Shown: positions 1 to 10,700, counted from the first letter of the stretch. The stretch: 64,000 nucleotides of DNA from Deltaproteobacteria bacterium CG11_big_fil_rev_8_21_14_0_20_45_16 (GCA_002787535.1 PCXB01000004.1:34890-98889); one strand, 5' to 3'. Made by a program: numbers and translations. The notes: generated from the sequence alone by a model not told the origin.

Positions 1-1313
1 GATGTATCCTCTTCCGCTGGATCTGGATTGAATTCAAAATCGATGACATCGTTTACCATGCCAATTGCTTGAGTGAAGCTTAAATCATTTCCTTGATCGT
101 CGATCACAGTGATTCGAGGTCCATCTAGGGCAACGCCAACGTTTTGGGGAAGCCCTCCAGCATCGACTATCGCATAATCACCATTTTGATCCGTATCATC
201 GCTATTACCTCCAGCAATCTGAACGGTAATTTCTTCTAAAGCCACGGATTCAGCTTCGTTTGACGTGGTGTCGGGCTCAATACCTGGCGTTGCGAAGCCT
301 GTAACGTTTCCAGAGATATCCGCATCACTTTTTTCGGATTGTGTATTTATAATTTGGCCAGTCGTTGCATCAAGAAAGAATAGCTTTTGGTCGATTACGG
401 AATTGGAGTCCCCATATTTTTTTCCACGTACTTTCCAGGTTCGGACGGATTCTGAAATTATGGGTGAAGGATGATCGATGAGGATTACCAACTCAGGCGC
501 TTCGAACTCAAACTCTGTTCCATACACTAGATCCGATCGGAGATTGTCTAAGATATTTTGCGATGAATAATTTATCGCTCCAAAACCTGTCGATGGAGGG
601 TGCGCAATCTTTGAGTACATAAAGGCCACACGAGGTGAGCCGTTGATTCTTTTAAGCATCAAGCGAATCAAACTCGCTTCAACAGGACTTTGACTTAGAT
701 ACTGTCGATAAGAATAAACAGTAATGCTGCCGTTTTTGATATCTTCCTTTCTTAAAAATCGAAGATCGATTTGTGACAAACCAATCACAGAACCGTTCTG
801 AGCGATCCAATTGGAAACAATATCATCATCACTTTGTGGAGAGTCCTCGGACAAAGTGGAACCAAAAATAATTCGCTCAGATGCACTGGGCTCCATCGTC
901 ATTGCACCCGGGTTCTGCTGCAAAATCATCTGAAGAGCTTCAGAGCCTTCTGTCTGGAACTCAAAACTTTCTAGCTCCGGAAGTGGCCGGTTTGGCTCGG
1001 GTTGTACTTCGGGTTGAGGTTCAGGCGTCGGCTCGGGTTGCAACCCGAGAATTTGTCCTACATCTTCTGGTGCCTCTTCAACTTCAATGGGCAACTCAAT
1101 GGGTGCCTCCGAAAAGTTCGGCAAATTCTCAACCGCAGGCGTGTCCGAAACATTCTGAGGAATGAGAGCCGATCCTTCTGACGCAGGCGTATCCGCCGGC
1201 AGATCGGGGGAAGACTCGGACGTTTCAATTTTGGTTCCCCTCTCTTCCGGGATACAAGACGCCAAACCGACGCTGAGCATAAAAACCAAACTGAGCCTTA
1301 TGGCATCTTTCAC
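1..1313 (-). CDS. Lipoprotein with FTP/PepSY-like pro-region (C-terminus beyond window)
   Basis: The minus strand is open from a GTG at 1313 to the window edge (about 437 codons), so the gene is cut at its 3' end. The first 20 residues form a lipoprotein signal ending in the lipobox LASC (Cys20). A Pro/Glu-rich spacer of repeated PEP-type units follows (about residues 75-115), probably a flexible stalk. Near residues 310-330 is the pattern LFFLDATTGQII preceded by a TWKV strand. This ending is typical of the FTP/PepSY pro-region of thermolysin- or fungalysin-type secreted metalloproteases. A Gly-rich segment (ISGNVTGFATPG) leads into a beta-rich domain. The HExxH catalytic part would lie outside the window, so protease function is inferred. 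An in-frame TGA lies 21 bases before the GTG and I see no good ribosome binding site, so the exact start is uncertain. Confidence 0.7.
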   Translation of the reverse strand, partial: MKDAIRLSLVFMLSVGLASCIPEERGTKIETSESSPDLPADTPASEGSALIPQNVSDTPAVENLPNFSEAPIELPIEVEEAPEDVGQILGLQPEPTPEPQPEVQPEPNRPLPELESFEFQTEGSEALQMILQQNPGAMTMEPSASERIIFGSTLSEDSPQSDDDIVSNWIAQNGSVIGLSQIDLRFLRKEDIKNGSITVYSYRQYLSQSPVEASLIRLMLKRINGSPRVAFMYSKIAHPPSTGFGAINYSSQNILDNLRSDLVYGTEFEFEAPELVILIDHPSPIISESVRTWKVRGKKYGDSNSVIDQKLFFLDATTGQIINTQSEKSDADISGNVTGFATPGIEPDTTSNEAESVALEEITVQIAGGNSDDTDQNGDYAIVDAGGLPQNVGVALDGPRITVIDDQGNDLSFTQAIGMVNDVIDFEFNPDPAEEDT

Positions 1314-1528
1314 AAGACTTACTTCGGCAAAGCTTCAACTTGCGCAAAGAGTCAGAGTGAATCTTGCTTCCTGAAGTAAAAAAATTGGTCCAGACCTGCA
1401 AAATCAATAGTGTGTCAATCAAAGGACGCAAAATTGCCCTTTCTGTTCTCTTGCTTAACCCCCTGTGTCATTAGATAATGATTAGAGTTTTCATCGTCCT
1501 TAAGTTCTAATTTAAAAGGAGAAAATCC

Positions 1529-3424
1529 GTGTCTGTAGTCGATGCCGTCAAAAGATCCGAAGATGAACGTCAAGCCATGCAAGTCGCCGAGGATGCTCGG
1601 GAAGATAGTTGGAAACATAAAAGTTTCTGTGAGGAGCTATTTTCAGGAAAATTTAATTTTGGCTTAATCTATCCTTTTCCAGAGCAATCTCAAGATGACA
1701 AAAAAATTGGATCAGAACATGTCGCCAAGGTACTAAAATTTTTGGAAGACAATCTTGATCCTTTGACCTTGGAACAAACTCGTGAAATCCCGCCGACCGT
1801 AATCAAGGGCTTGGCCGAGATGGGAATGTTCGGCATTAAGATTCCCAAGGAGTATGGGGGCCTTGGACTTTCTCAAACCAACTACAACCGGATCATTCAT
1901 GCGGTGGGAAGCTATTGTGCTTCGACCGCTGTTTTACTCTCCGCACATCAGTCAATCGGCGTACCCCAACCTTTGAAAATATTTGGAACGCCGGAGCAAA
2001 AGAAAAGGTTTCTACCTCGATTGGCAAAAGGTGCCATTTCAGCGTTTGCGTTAACTGAACTTGAAGTGGGATCCGACCCCGCTCAAATGAAAACCACCGC
2101 CACTCTTTCGGAAGATGGAAAGCATTGGATTATCAATGGAACCAAACTCTGGTGTACTAACGGTCCAGTCGCGGAAATCATTATTGTCATGGCCGTCACG
2201 CCTCCAAAAAAATTACCCGATGGTCGAGAGAAAAAGCAAATTTCAGCTTTCATCGTTGAAAGCAATTCGCCTGGATTCAGCGTTTTGTATCGCTGTGACT
2301 TTATGGGCCTCAAAGGAATTCAAAACGGTCTACTAAAGTTTGATAATGTAAAAATCCCGCGAGAAAATTTGTTGTGGGACGAAGGTAAGGGTCTCAAACT
2401 AGCTCTCGTTACCCTAAATACAGGACGTTTGACTTTGCCCGCGGCCGTGGCGGGTGGCTCTCGAGTGTGTTTCGAAATCTCAAGAACCTGGTGTAAAGAG
2501 CGTTCTCAATGGGGCGGCCCCATTGGCGATCATGAATCAAGCGCCGCTCGATTGCTTGTTGCAGCCGGAGGAACGTATGCTCTCGACGCGGTAGCCAAAC
2601 TTACCTCGGGGCTCGCTGATAGAGGTCAAACTGATATTCGAATTGAAGCTTCAGTTGCTAAATTGTTTTCGACCGGACTTTCGTGGAAAATCATCGACAA
2701 TACTTTGCAGCTTCGAGGCGGGAGAGGTTATGAAACCGCTCTTAGCTTAAAAGGTCGCGGCGAGGATTATTATCCGATTGAAAAATTAATGCGAGATTCG
2801 CGAATTAACTCGATCATTGAAGGTACGAGCAATATTCAAAGGTTGTTTGTTTCGCGAGAAGCGCTTGATCGTCATTTGAGATTAGCCGGGGCGTTATTTA
2901 ATCCCAAAGCTAGTATAGGTGAAAAACTGACGGCTGTTGTCAAAGCCAGCGGATATTACGCGTTTTGGTATCCTCGACTTTGGCTTAATTTCGCCTTTTG
3001 GCCGCGATATGCATGGGCTGGAGGATGGGAAGGCTGCTATCTTCGTTATGTACATAAAATGAGCGCCAGACTGGCTCGAAAAATGTTTCATGCTATGGTT
3101 TTGAATGGACCCAAATTGGAGAAGAAACAGCTAACCCTGGGTCGGATCGTCGATACGGGTTCAAACCTCTTTGTGATGGCCGCAGTTTTATCGCGCTATA
3201 TGACTAGAAAGAAAAATGGCCTTCTTAATCCGTCGGAAGATATTGTCGCTCGGCGGGTTTGCGCATCGCTAAAAGCAGCTACATGTTCTTCTTATAATAA
3301 AATCCGAATAATGCCCGGCAAAAGCCCGGTTCTAAGCCTTTCGAAAAAGATTATGGCCGGTGAACTCGACTGGTTGAGTGAGGATATTGCGGACGTAATC
3401 CGATTATCACGAGCTAAGAAGTAG
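1529..3424 (+). CDS. Acyl-CoA dehydrogenase, long (VLCAD/ACAD9-like) form
   Basis: The 631-residue product is an FAD-dependent acyl-CoA dehydrogenase catalysing the first alpha,beta-dehydrogenation of fatty-acid beta-oxidation. The GTG start is set by the ribosome binding site AAAGGAG at 1515-1521. Family hallmarks are the middle-domain motif FALTELEVGSD and the C-terminal block IIEGTSNIQRLF, whose Glu431 aligns with the catalytic base of VLCAD-type enzymes. Usual short- and medium-chain enzymes are about 380-400 residues. The extra ~180 residues after the catalytic domain match the extended VLCAD/ACAD9 architecture, where the tail binds membranes. It stands alone, divergent from the lipoprotein gene, with no electron-transfer flavoprotein genes nearby. 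Substrate chain length is inferred from architecture only. Confidence 0.92.
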   Translation: MSVVDAVKRSEDERQAMQVAEDAREDSWKHKSFCEELFSGKFNFGLIYPFPEQSQDDKKIGSEHVAKVLKFLEDNLDPLTLEQTREIPPTVIKGLAEMGMFGIKIPKEYGGLGLSQTNYNRIIHAVGSYCASTAVLLSAHQSIGVPQPLKIFGTPEQKKRFLPRLAKGAISAFALTELEVGSDPAQMKTTATLSEDGKHWIINGTKLWCTNGPVAEIIIVMAVTPPKKLPDGREKKQISAFIVESNSPGFSVLYRCDFMGLKGIQNGLLKFDNVKIPRENLLWDEGKGLKLALVTLNTGRLTLPAAVAGGSRVCFEISRTWCKERSQWGGPIGDHESSAARLLVAAGGTYALDAVAKLTSGLADRGQTDIRIEASVAKLFSTGLSWKIIDNTLQLRGGRGYETALSLKGRGEDYYPIEKLMRDSRINSIIEGTSNIQRLFVSREALDRHLRLAGALFNPKASIGEKLTAVVKASGYYAFWYPRLWLNFAFWPRYAWAGGWEGCYLRYVHKMSARLARKMFHAMVLNGPKLEKKQLTLGRIVDTGSNLFVMAAVLSRYMTRKKNGLLNPSEDIVARRVCASLKAATCSSYNKIRIMPGKSPVLSLSKKIMAGELDWLSEDIADVIRLSRAKK

Positions 3425-3457
3425 GCGATTCGAAAACCAAACTTGTTAAATTTTCGA

Positions 3458-3486
3458 TTGGCAGAGATTGAAGAATCCTATTATAG
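3458..3486 (+). promoter_or_regulatory. Candidate sigma-70 promoter for the sigma-like gene
   Basis: TTGGCA at 3458-3463 and TTATAG at 3481-3486 are separated by 17 bases, a good match to the vegetative -35/-10 layout. The overlapping hexamer TATTAT at 3479-3484 is an alternative -10. The site lies 27 bases upstream of the GTG at 3513 in the only gap before that gene. Recognised by eye only. Confidence 0.4.
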
Positions 3487-3512
3487 CTAGCTCAGGTTTT
3501 TTGGGTATTTAA

Positions 3513-4538
3513 GTGGGCAAATTTAGTTATTTTTTAATATCAGTTATTTGTGTGGCGACTTATTCAGAGCTGAGTTTTGGCTGTCCTGCATTTCAAAAAC
3601 TCGCCACTAGAGATCACCCTACCTTGGATCGAGCTGCCCTTGAGTATCAATCTACGGGGACTCAAAGTTCACAAAACATTATGTATGGACTGATGTGGTC
3701 CTATATTGAAAGAACCGCAAAGAAACTTGCTAATCGACTGCCTCCCAATATTGAAATCGCGGATCTCGAGACAGAGGGCTTCCGAGGAATGTTGGATGCT
3801 GCCACAAACTTTGATGTAACCAAGGGGGCCGTATTCGCGACCTATTCTCAGCCAAGAATCTTGGGCGCCATGTTAGATTTTATAAGGGATACCTCAGAAA
3901 TTCCTCGAGTAACGCTTACTCGTAAAAAGTTTCTTAATCGATGCCTGGAGAGATATAGAACCACATACGGTCGAAACCCTTCCCCAGAGGAACTTAGAGA
4001 GGCAGTCACTCAAGCCGTTGAGGCTAAGCGCCAAGCAGCATTAAAGAAGGGGAAACTTCCAGCCAACTTCGAATCCATTCATAGTATTGATAAAATTTTG
4101 GATACACTCACAGTAAAGAACAACAGCTCTCTGGATAGATCAATTGATCGCCCCGAGTTCGAAAAAAGCAAAGATGATTTGGTAATTGATACGCTTTCTA
4201 GCGAAAGAGAAGGAAATCCACGAGACACTACAGAAGCTCTAAGTTTGTTTAAGTGGCTAGAAAGGAAATTAATTGACCCTGTTGATAGGGATATTTTTAG
4301 GCTCTATTTTGGCCGAGCCCTCAACTACCGTGAAGCCGGAGCCATTTTAGATCTAACTGAAAGTCGTATAAGTCAGCGTGTAAAACTGATCCGTGAGAGA
4401 CTGGTTCAAGCGATTTGGAGAGAGTTTCCTGATGTAGCCTCTCGATTGAATTCACAAGCTTCAGTTGTGTCGCGGAATATCCTTTTGGGCGGTGGACTAG
4501 AAGATCTTGAATTTGAACTTGAAACAACTCCTGAGTAA
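3513..4538 (+). CDS. FliA/WhiG-type sigma-70 factor homologue with N-terminal signal-peptide-like segment
   Basis: The 341-residue product has the parts of a group 3 (FliA-like) sigma factor. Region 2 is at about residues 57-125 (RLPPNIEIADLETEGFRGML, FATYSQPRILGAMLDFIRD). Region 3 is at about 145-160 (YGRNPSPEELREAV). Region 4.2 is at about 265-300 with the helix-turn-helix block LTESRISQRVKLIRERL. The unusual part is the start. The first ~24 residues (MGKFSYFLISVICVATYSEL, then SFG and Cys24) form a short basic-hydrophobic segment followed by a plausible signal-peptidase site. The GTG at 3513 directly follows an in-frame TAA, so no longer start exists. The next strong candidate is an internal ATG at residue 57, right at region 2, which would remove the hydrophobic part. 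No clear ribosome binding site precedes the GTG. The gene converges with the exported PrkA/SpoVR-like operon. Either the start is internal and this is a normal cytoplasmic sigma factor, or it is membrane-tethered or exported. Confidence 0.8.
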   Translation: MGKFSYFLISVICVATYSELSFGCPAFQKLATRDHPTLDRAALEYQSTGTQSSQNIMYGLMWSYIERTAKKLANRLPPNIEIADLETEGFRGMLDAATNFDVTKGAVFATYSQPRILGAMLDFIRDTSEIPRVTLTRKKFLNRCLERYRTTYGRNPSPEELREAVTQAVEAKRQAALKKGKLPANFESIHSIDKILDTLTVKNNSSLDRSIDRPEFEKSKDDLVIDTLSSEREGNPRDTTEALSLFKWLERKLIDPVDRDIFRLYFGRALNYREAGAILDLTESRISQRVKLIRERLVQAIWREFPDVASRLNSQASVVSRNILLGGGLEDLEFELETTPE

Positions 4539-4539
4539 C

Positions 4540-7500
4540 TTATTCCTTCCCAAAATAAGTCAGTAGCGCTCGAATCATACTCGCGCCATCCGTGCCAAGT
4601 TCGGCATATCCGATTTTCTTTGAATCTTCCTGGGATAAGGCTTTAAAGGCCTGGGATAAAACGGCCATCTCCCCGCGATACATTCCAAAAGCATCAATAT
4701 GAGCGTATCCCATATACTCGACTTGCTCAGCGAGTTTTCGGATCATCTCTACCGCCGCCTCAGTATTAAAATCATCTCCATCTGAAAAATTGAAAATATA
4801 TCGATTATATTGTGACCGAGGAAAGCGCTTAAGAACTTCATCAGCTTTCTTATAACCCGAAACGGCTTCTGTTCCGCCCCCAGTGTTTTTTCTGTAATAA
4901 TCCTTTTCGCTGAGTTCCTCAGCCTCCGTTCCATAGCCGATATAAACCAACTCAATATCATCGTAGACCTTGCGCAATAGCGCGGTGGTCAACTTGGCAA
5001 AAGTCTTCTCTATCTTTCGCTTGTGCTCGTCCATGCTTCCCGACCGATCGGCTACAAACATAATAACCGCTTTCATAAAGGGCTTGGGGTGTTCTTCGCG
5101 ACGATAAACATGCAAATGCTCGGGTTTCATTCTTGAATAGCCCAACTCCAAAATATCTTGGGGATCCATTTCTTCGATGTCTTTGCCTTCCTCAATGGCC
5201 GCCGCCATACCTAGTCGAATGGCTTCTTGAGTAGTTTTGACAATATGAATTTCACCATCGCTTTTTCGAACCGAAGATTTTCTTTGATAGCGAATATCTT
5301 TGTTATTACCTTCGGTCTCTCTAATATTTTTGAGACTTAATTTTTGCAAGAGCGCTTCTAAAAATACTTCTGTGGGAATTTTGAAATCTGCGGGATTATC
5401 CTCACTTCCTTGCTCACCTCGACCTTGCCCTGCTTGAGTGCTCCCTTCTTCCTCTCCGGGCTCACCTTCCTCAGACTCCTCTCCTTGTTCCCCTTGGCCC
5501 TGGCCTTTCCCTTGAGGCTCAGGCTTCCAACTTTCGCCAGGCAAGTAAGGACCTTCACCCAACTCAAGATCTTCATCACGAAGCATTGGGAAATTCGAAC
5601 TTTCTGGTTGCAAGTTCGAAGACCGCCCTAAGGCTTCTGCACCAAAGGCATCAAAAGGATTGGTCGCTAAATTTGCCCAGGAACGATCCGGCATACTCGT
5701 TGGCAATATCGAAGCACGCAAATTTCTTGCACGCTTATCCAATTGAAAGCTTGGAATGTCCGGCAAAACCTTAAGTCCAATGGACTTACCATCTGCCGAA
5801 ATATTTATGGCTCGCTCTCCCTTAAGAGCTTCTTCCATAATTCGATGAAGCCGATGACTCATAAAGTTCATATACTCGATAATGGCTCGACTTGCTGAAG
5901 CGGCATGAAGGGCATGGTTTTCAGCCGAATCAACTCGGATATTATTGGCGCTCATTACTGCATCGATGTATTTTTGGAAATCCGCACGCATCGGCTCAAT
6001 TACATAGCTAAGTTGAGAATTTGCGATGTATTCCTGCACACTGGAGTTTACAATTGACTTGATTTGTTCGGAGAGGGCTTGCTCGCCTTCTTCCACAATA
6101 AGTTCACCATTTGGCCGAACCGTTAGGCGTACGCGAAAGGTTTTAGCGAGATCTTCCATTCTTTCGATCGGAGGATAGGGCAGCTCTCCATAAAAACTTT
6201 CGAATTGTTTCCGCTTCACGGGGTCTTGAACAATGCTCAAGGGAACTTTTTCGTGAGCCATCCACAGACCCGAGCCAATCGTATCAAGAGTGACCGGTCT
6301 CTCTAGAATTTGCGCCAAGACATACAGTGTTGGGCCAATGGAAGCCGGATCCAAGGGAATATCAAGATAAGGATCGTGTCGGAGCAAAACTCGTCCGCTT
6401 TCGTTAAAATCAACGATTTCAATTCGAGCCTGTTTCAGATCCGGGTTGGCCACTCGATGAGCAATCAAATCTGCAATACGTTCGGGATCACGAGTGATCG
6501 CTAGGTTTTTGGGCCCTGCCTGGGGATCATCAACTTCATTTGGCTTTTGTTTTCGATAGAGCAAAAGCCCATGACGCTCAACAAATTCATGATTATAGGC
6601 CAGGCGCAACAAACTATAATCCGTTAGCCCACTCTGCATCAAATCTCTTGCGTAGTCCGCGAACTGGCGATCTTGCTCCAACACACTTAGGCTCACAATT
6701 TCCGGACGCCTTAAGAATCTTTCGTATAAAATGAACCAAGCCTGAACACCCGTAAAATATGGACTCGATAAATCCGGTCGAGCAGCGACTCCTGCATTGA
6801 TATTTCCAAACTCAATCGCATTCGCCGGGGAATTATATTTACTGTGCTTGAGAATCAGATACTCAGAAAAAGTTGCCCAACCTTCATTAATAATTCTTCC
6901 ATGATAGAAAACAGGATCAAGCCGCCGCTTTCTCTCAAAAAGTTCGAGTAGTTCCGTCTTCCACGACGCTGCAGAAGACGGGAGATTATATACCAGCGCC
7001 TGCATGACGGATCGCGTGGGAGCTAGGGGATGCCTCTGCTGAGTTTCGACGACCCTTTGGATGGGCTTTCCGTCGGCCCGCTCACTCTCTTGAAGACGCG
7101 CGCGTTGATTCACGACCGAATTCTCATAACGCTCAGGCAAATCAATACTGCCACGTGAAAAATCCTGTAGACTCACAAGGCTTTGAAGCCATTGATAGTA
7201 ACGAGTAACCTCCTCGTAGTCTTCCGTCTCGATCAACTCGCCCATTCGGTGCGCCAGCAGCGATGAATCAAAGATTCGATCCGGAGCTCGCTGTAACTTT
7301 AGAATAAAATGCTTATTAAAATCATAATGACCCGCGACATGGGATAAAACGATCAAAGTAGCTTCATCTGAACTTGTATCATTAAGATATTGAAGGTCCC
7401 GCGTATGACCCGCTTCGATAAATTCAAGGACGCTGGTTCCCATCGATGCCGCCTGAAGAATGGAGTAGCCATCTAACCAAAATGGCGCCGGATCGCCCAA

Positions 7501-7755
7501 ACCGCCTATCAGACCAACCAGGGAGTTGGGAGTTAGTGATTGAATCATCATATCGGGAACTTGATAACCAAGTTGCGGTGCAATCCTATGGTAGATCTCC
7601 TGAGAAGCATCGGCATAGAACTCCATCCGATCAGAGTCTCGCCCACTTCCGTGGATAACAATTTTTGCTAAATCATGAGAACAGCGCCCGCCATTGTGAG
7701 CGTGCAACGTGATCGGAGCTAAACAGGAAAAGAGCAATAAGCCTAAATTTCTCAT
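4540..7755 (-). CDS. Exported SpoVR-like / YeaH-YhbH (DUF444, VWA) fusion protein
   Basis: This 1071-residue protein starts with a signal peptide (MRNLGLLLFSCLAPITLHA). Residues ~45-500 resemble SpoVR: a His-rich block VLSHVAGHYDFNKHF (139-149), NEGWATFSEY (290-299) and the later 'LLRHDPYLDIPLD' strand all have counterparts in SpoVR/YcgB. A helical region and a Gly/Glu/Gln-rich acidic linker (about 748-790) follow. Residues ~790-1071 match YeaH/YhbH (DUF444), a von Willebrand A fold. It has the metal-site motif DRSGSMDE (from 903), the GGGTE turn (around 962) and SDGDD (991-995). In other bacteria SpoVR and YeaH/YhbH are separate cytoplasmic proteins encoded with the kinase PrkA; here they are fused and carry an export signal. 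It is the last gene of a three-gene operon, and its ATG overlaps the previous stop as ATGA. Biochemical activity is unknown. Confidence 0.82.
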   Translation of the reverse strand: MRNLGLLLFSCLAPITLHAHNGGRCSHDLAKIVIHGSGRDSDRMEFYADASQEIYHRIAPQLGYQVPDMMIQSLTPNSLVGLIGGLGDPAPFWLDGYSILQAASMGTSVLEFIEAGHTRDLQYLNDTSSDEATLIVLSHVAGHYDFNKHFILKLQRAPDRIFDSSLLAHRMGELIETEDYEEVTRYYQWLQSLVSLQDFSRGSIDLPERYENSVVNQRARLQESERADGKPIQRVVETQQRHPLAPTRSVMQALVYNLPSSAASWKTELLELFERKRRLDPVFYHGRIINEGWATFSEYLILKHSKYNSPANAIEFGNINAGVAARPDLSSPYFTGVQAWFILYERFLRRPEIVSLSVLEQDRQFADYARDLMQSGLTDYSLLRLAYNHEFVERHGLLLYRKQKPNEVDDPQAGPKNLAITRDPERIADLIAHRVANPDLKQARIEIVDFNESGRVLLRHDPYLDIPLDPASIGPTLYVLAQILERPVTLDTIGSGLWMAHEKVPLSIVQDPVKRKQFESFYGELPYPPIERMEDLAKTFRVRLTVRPNGELIVEEGEQALSEQIKSIVNSSVQEYIANSQLSYVIEPMRADFQKYIDAVMSANNIRVDSAENHALHAASASRAIIEYMNFMSHRLHRIMEEALKGERAINISADGKSIGLKVLPDIPSFQLDKRARNLRASILPTSMPDRSWANLATNPFDAFGAEALGRSSNLQPESSNFPMLRDEDLELGEGPYLPGESWKPEPQGKGQGQGEQGEESEEGEPGEEEGSTQAGQGRGEQGSEDNPADFKIPTEVFLEALLQKLSLKNIRETEGNNKDIRYQRKSSVRKSDGEIHIVKTTQEAIRLGMAAAIEEGKDIEEMDPQDILELGYSRMKPEHLHVYRREEHPKPFMKAVIMFVADRSGSMDEHKRKIEKTFAKLTTALLRKVYDDIELVYIGYGTEAEELSEKDYYRKNTGGGTEAVSGYKKADEVLKRFPRSQYNRYIFNFSDGDDFNTEAAVEMIRKLAEQVEYMGYAHIDAFGMYRGEMAVLSQAFKALSQEDSKKIGYAELGTDGASMIRALLTYFGKE

Positions 7756-10700
7756 GGCAATAAACCCCTCAATAAGTAATCACATCGACCGCTAAACCGT
7801 TCGGCCCACTTGCTTTCGCGTTCGGCTGTCTCATTGACGAGTCGAATGCTAGAGGCCAGACCCGAAATCCAGCTCTGGTCAAATGGTTTGAGGGGTGAGG
7901 AAGAATTTTTGCTAAACAGCAAGTCATGAACAAAGCTGGACTCTCCGATGGAAAGGTCCTCGCTCGCCAATCGCAAAGATTCTGACAAAAATCCCGAAAT
8001 CGCATCCCAGGGCATTTGATAGATCGCCCGATCAATGGCCATAACAAAAAATCTGATTGCCTCATACTGGCTCATTCTTAAGCCCTCTTTGGCTATCTCT
8101 CTTTGCTCATCGGTAATCTCTTCCGGACTGATCGAATCAACTCCAGATGCAGCCACCGAGAAAATTTCATCTACATAGGTCGCCAGTATTTTTCCAAAGT
8201 CAGCCACAACTTCGGATGAAGCTCTCGGCACTTCACTACCCTGTTTGAGCCAGGTTTCCACTTCAGGCAATCGATCCACATCTTGTACTCGAATCATTTT
8301 GGCCAATAACTGCTCGAAACCAGTCTGCAGGCCTCGAATGGTTTCGGCGAGCACGTGTTGCCGAGTCTTCTCTTCTGGCATCGAGCTAAAACTTCCAAAC
8401 TCTTGTGCGGCCCGAACGCTTGAAACTATTCCAACCGGCAATTTTCGGGAGTTATCTCCCTGAATTCTAGCTTGGGCGATCTCCGCCCTTAAGGTTTCCA
8501 TAAAAGCTTCTCGGGTCATCACATCCAAAATTCCAAAGTACTTGGAGTCAATGGTTAGTTCTTCTAGATTGGCTTTCGGATGTTCTTCGAGATGTCTAAG
8601 TATAGATTGAGCCAATGGTAGAACCGTTAGCTGGCGAACCTCAGGCCTTGAAGCAAAGCGCTCATCTTCGGATATGCTTCGAAGAACAAACTCAAAAGCT
8701 CGTCTTCTAAAATTTTCGATAAGAAATTTCATAAAGGAAACTTGGCCTCGGTGATCGCCGACTATAGGAATCGCTTCGAATTGCCGACGCACGCTCTCAC
8801 GGATCTGGCTTGCATTCCCTCCACCTGAAGCTTCGAAATGTGAACGCGAGGGTTCGCCTCGTGAGATCAGACGACGAGGGACAATCATAAAAAGATTGCC
8901 ATCACCACTAGGAAGCCCCAAAAAGGCATTAGAGGCTTCTGTCAAATAATCTCGAGCATCGGCATTTGGAAATTGGCTGCTAATTTTTTCGACGCTGTCG
9001 GCGCCGACTAGAATCAGCCTTTGTTGATTCATAAAACTTGAATCCGAAGCTCCCGAGAGAGTATCCAGAAGTGCTGAGGTCTTCGAACCCACTCCAAAAC
9101 TTCCAAAGTTGATAATCGCTCCAAAGCGTGTGAGCGTCGAAGGCTCAATTTCGCCGCGTGAATCTGCCAAAGTAGCCAAGGTGATTTCAACGTCAGTAGG
9201 ATGACCTTTATCTTTAGAAAATTTTGCAATTTTTTCGGAAGAGACTGTCGGATTAATAAACAAAAGAAGAGAAATATTTCGAACAGGTCTTTCAAAATAT
9301 TTTTCTCCCACCCGGCGCTTAAAGACGGGATTGTCTTGAAACTCTCGTACAAGTCTCAAAACTTCATTGCGCACGTTTTCGGAGGCCGTATGAAAGTCAT
9401 CCAAAATAATATAACCACGAGGACCGTTTGGCAGTGACAGGAACACCAGAAGATGCTGCATAAAAGCTTGAGCATCATTAACTTCATTCATGCTGATATA
9501 GAAACCGTTGGCCTCACGGTTCTCTTGAGGTTTAACCAAAAAATCATAAAGTTTGAGCCCTAGAAAATTAATGAGACTCATGGCCGTCCGAGTTTTGCCA
9601 GTTCCGGAGTTCCCCAATATAATGGCGGACGAGGGCATATTTCGAACTTGGTGAGAAGAAAGCTGGCCCTTCAAAACATCAAGAAGTCTTTCACGCAGTT
9701 CAAGGGGGGCTGGACATCCGGCTCGCTTCCACAAAAAGGAGGCATTCTCCTGACTAATAATTTGGAGAGGATCATTGGGGGGAAGATAGCGAACATTAAG
9801 GGGCGTTGAGAAGTTGGCGGCCAAAACTCGCTCTATCATTGCACGACCAAATTCTCGCCGGTTACGAAACTCCGAATTATAGAAAAGCTCTTGCTCAAAG
9901 TCTTCCAACAGCCACAAAAAGGACTCAAACACCGATCGCTTCTCATCCAAAGCAAGTCGCTCGGCACGATTGACCATAAAGCCAAACAATAAATCAAAGG
10001 CCTGTTCATTGCTGACTCCTTCGGCGCTAGTTTTCACGCCATCCAGACTCGGCTCATAGCCTAAGCTTGCAATGTCTGGTCGCCTGAAAAGGGATTTTAG
10101 TATGTTTTTTCGAAATTCAGCGTTGGGCTCACCCAATTCGACAACCTCAAATGAGTCGGATACGGCAAGTTCCCCTTCAATACCGGCAGAGGCGACAAGC
10201 TCTTCCCACTCTGCTTTCGTGCCAACTAAAATCATCGGAACACTTGCTTGAACCTCCTGAGACTTGTACGCGTTAAGCGGAATTCGCCTACCCTCCGTCG
10301 AAAGCAAATAAAGAATATGCGGCTCAATCGCCACTTTCTCAGCAGACTCGCCTACACTACCCAAAGAGATCCCACGCTCTCTTGGCTTCAAGGCCTCTAT
10401 ATAAAAATCCCTTTCGCCACCGGCCTTTGGACGATCCAAAGCCATTAAATTGCGAAGATTGGCCATCAATACAGGCCGCTTATTTCGGCGAACTTCTTCT
10501 CGAACGGCTTCAAGATTTTTCATCACCGTGGCTTGATCAGCTTTATCGCCGACTATTGACAGGGAATGGGCCGCTTCTTTTGTAGTCCAAAATTCTGCGC
10601 CCAACTCAGACTGTAATCTGAGAGCTTGGGGATAGTGGTAGGCATATTCTGCCAACTCAGGGCTTACGAGAAGCACGATATGCCTTGCGGACACGGCTGG

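Noticed and set aside
5410..5631. Hydrophobic small frame on the plus strand opposite the SpoVR/VWA linker
   Set aside because: It is the complement of the Gly/Glu-rich linker, which reads as Leu/Ser/Pro-rich on the other strand; an artefact of composition.
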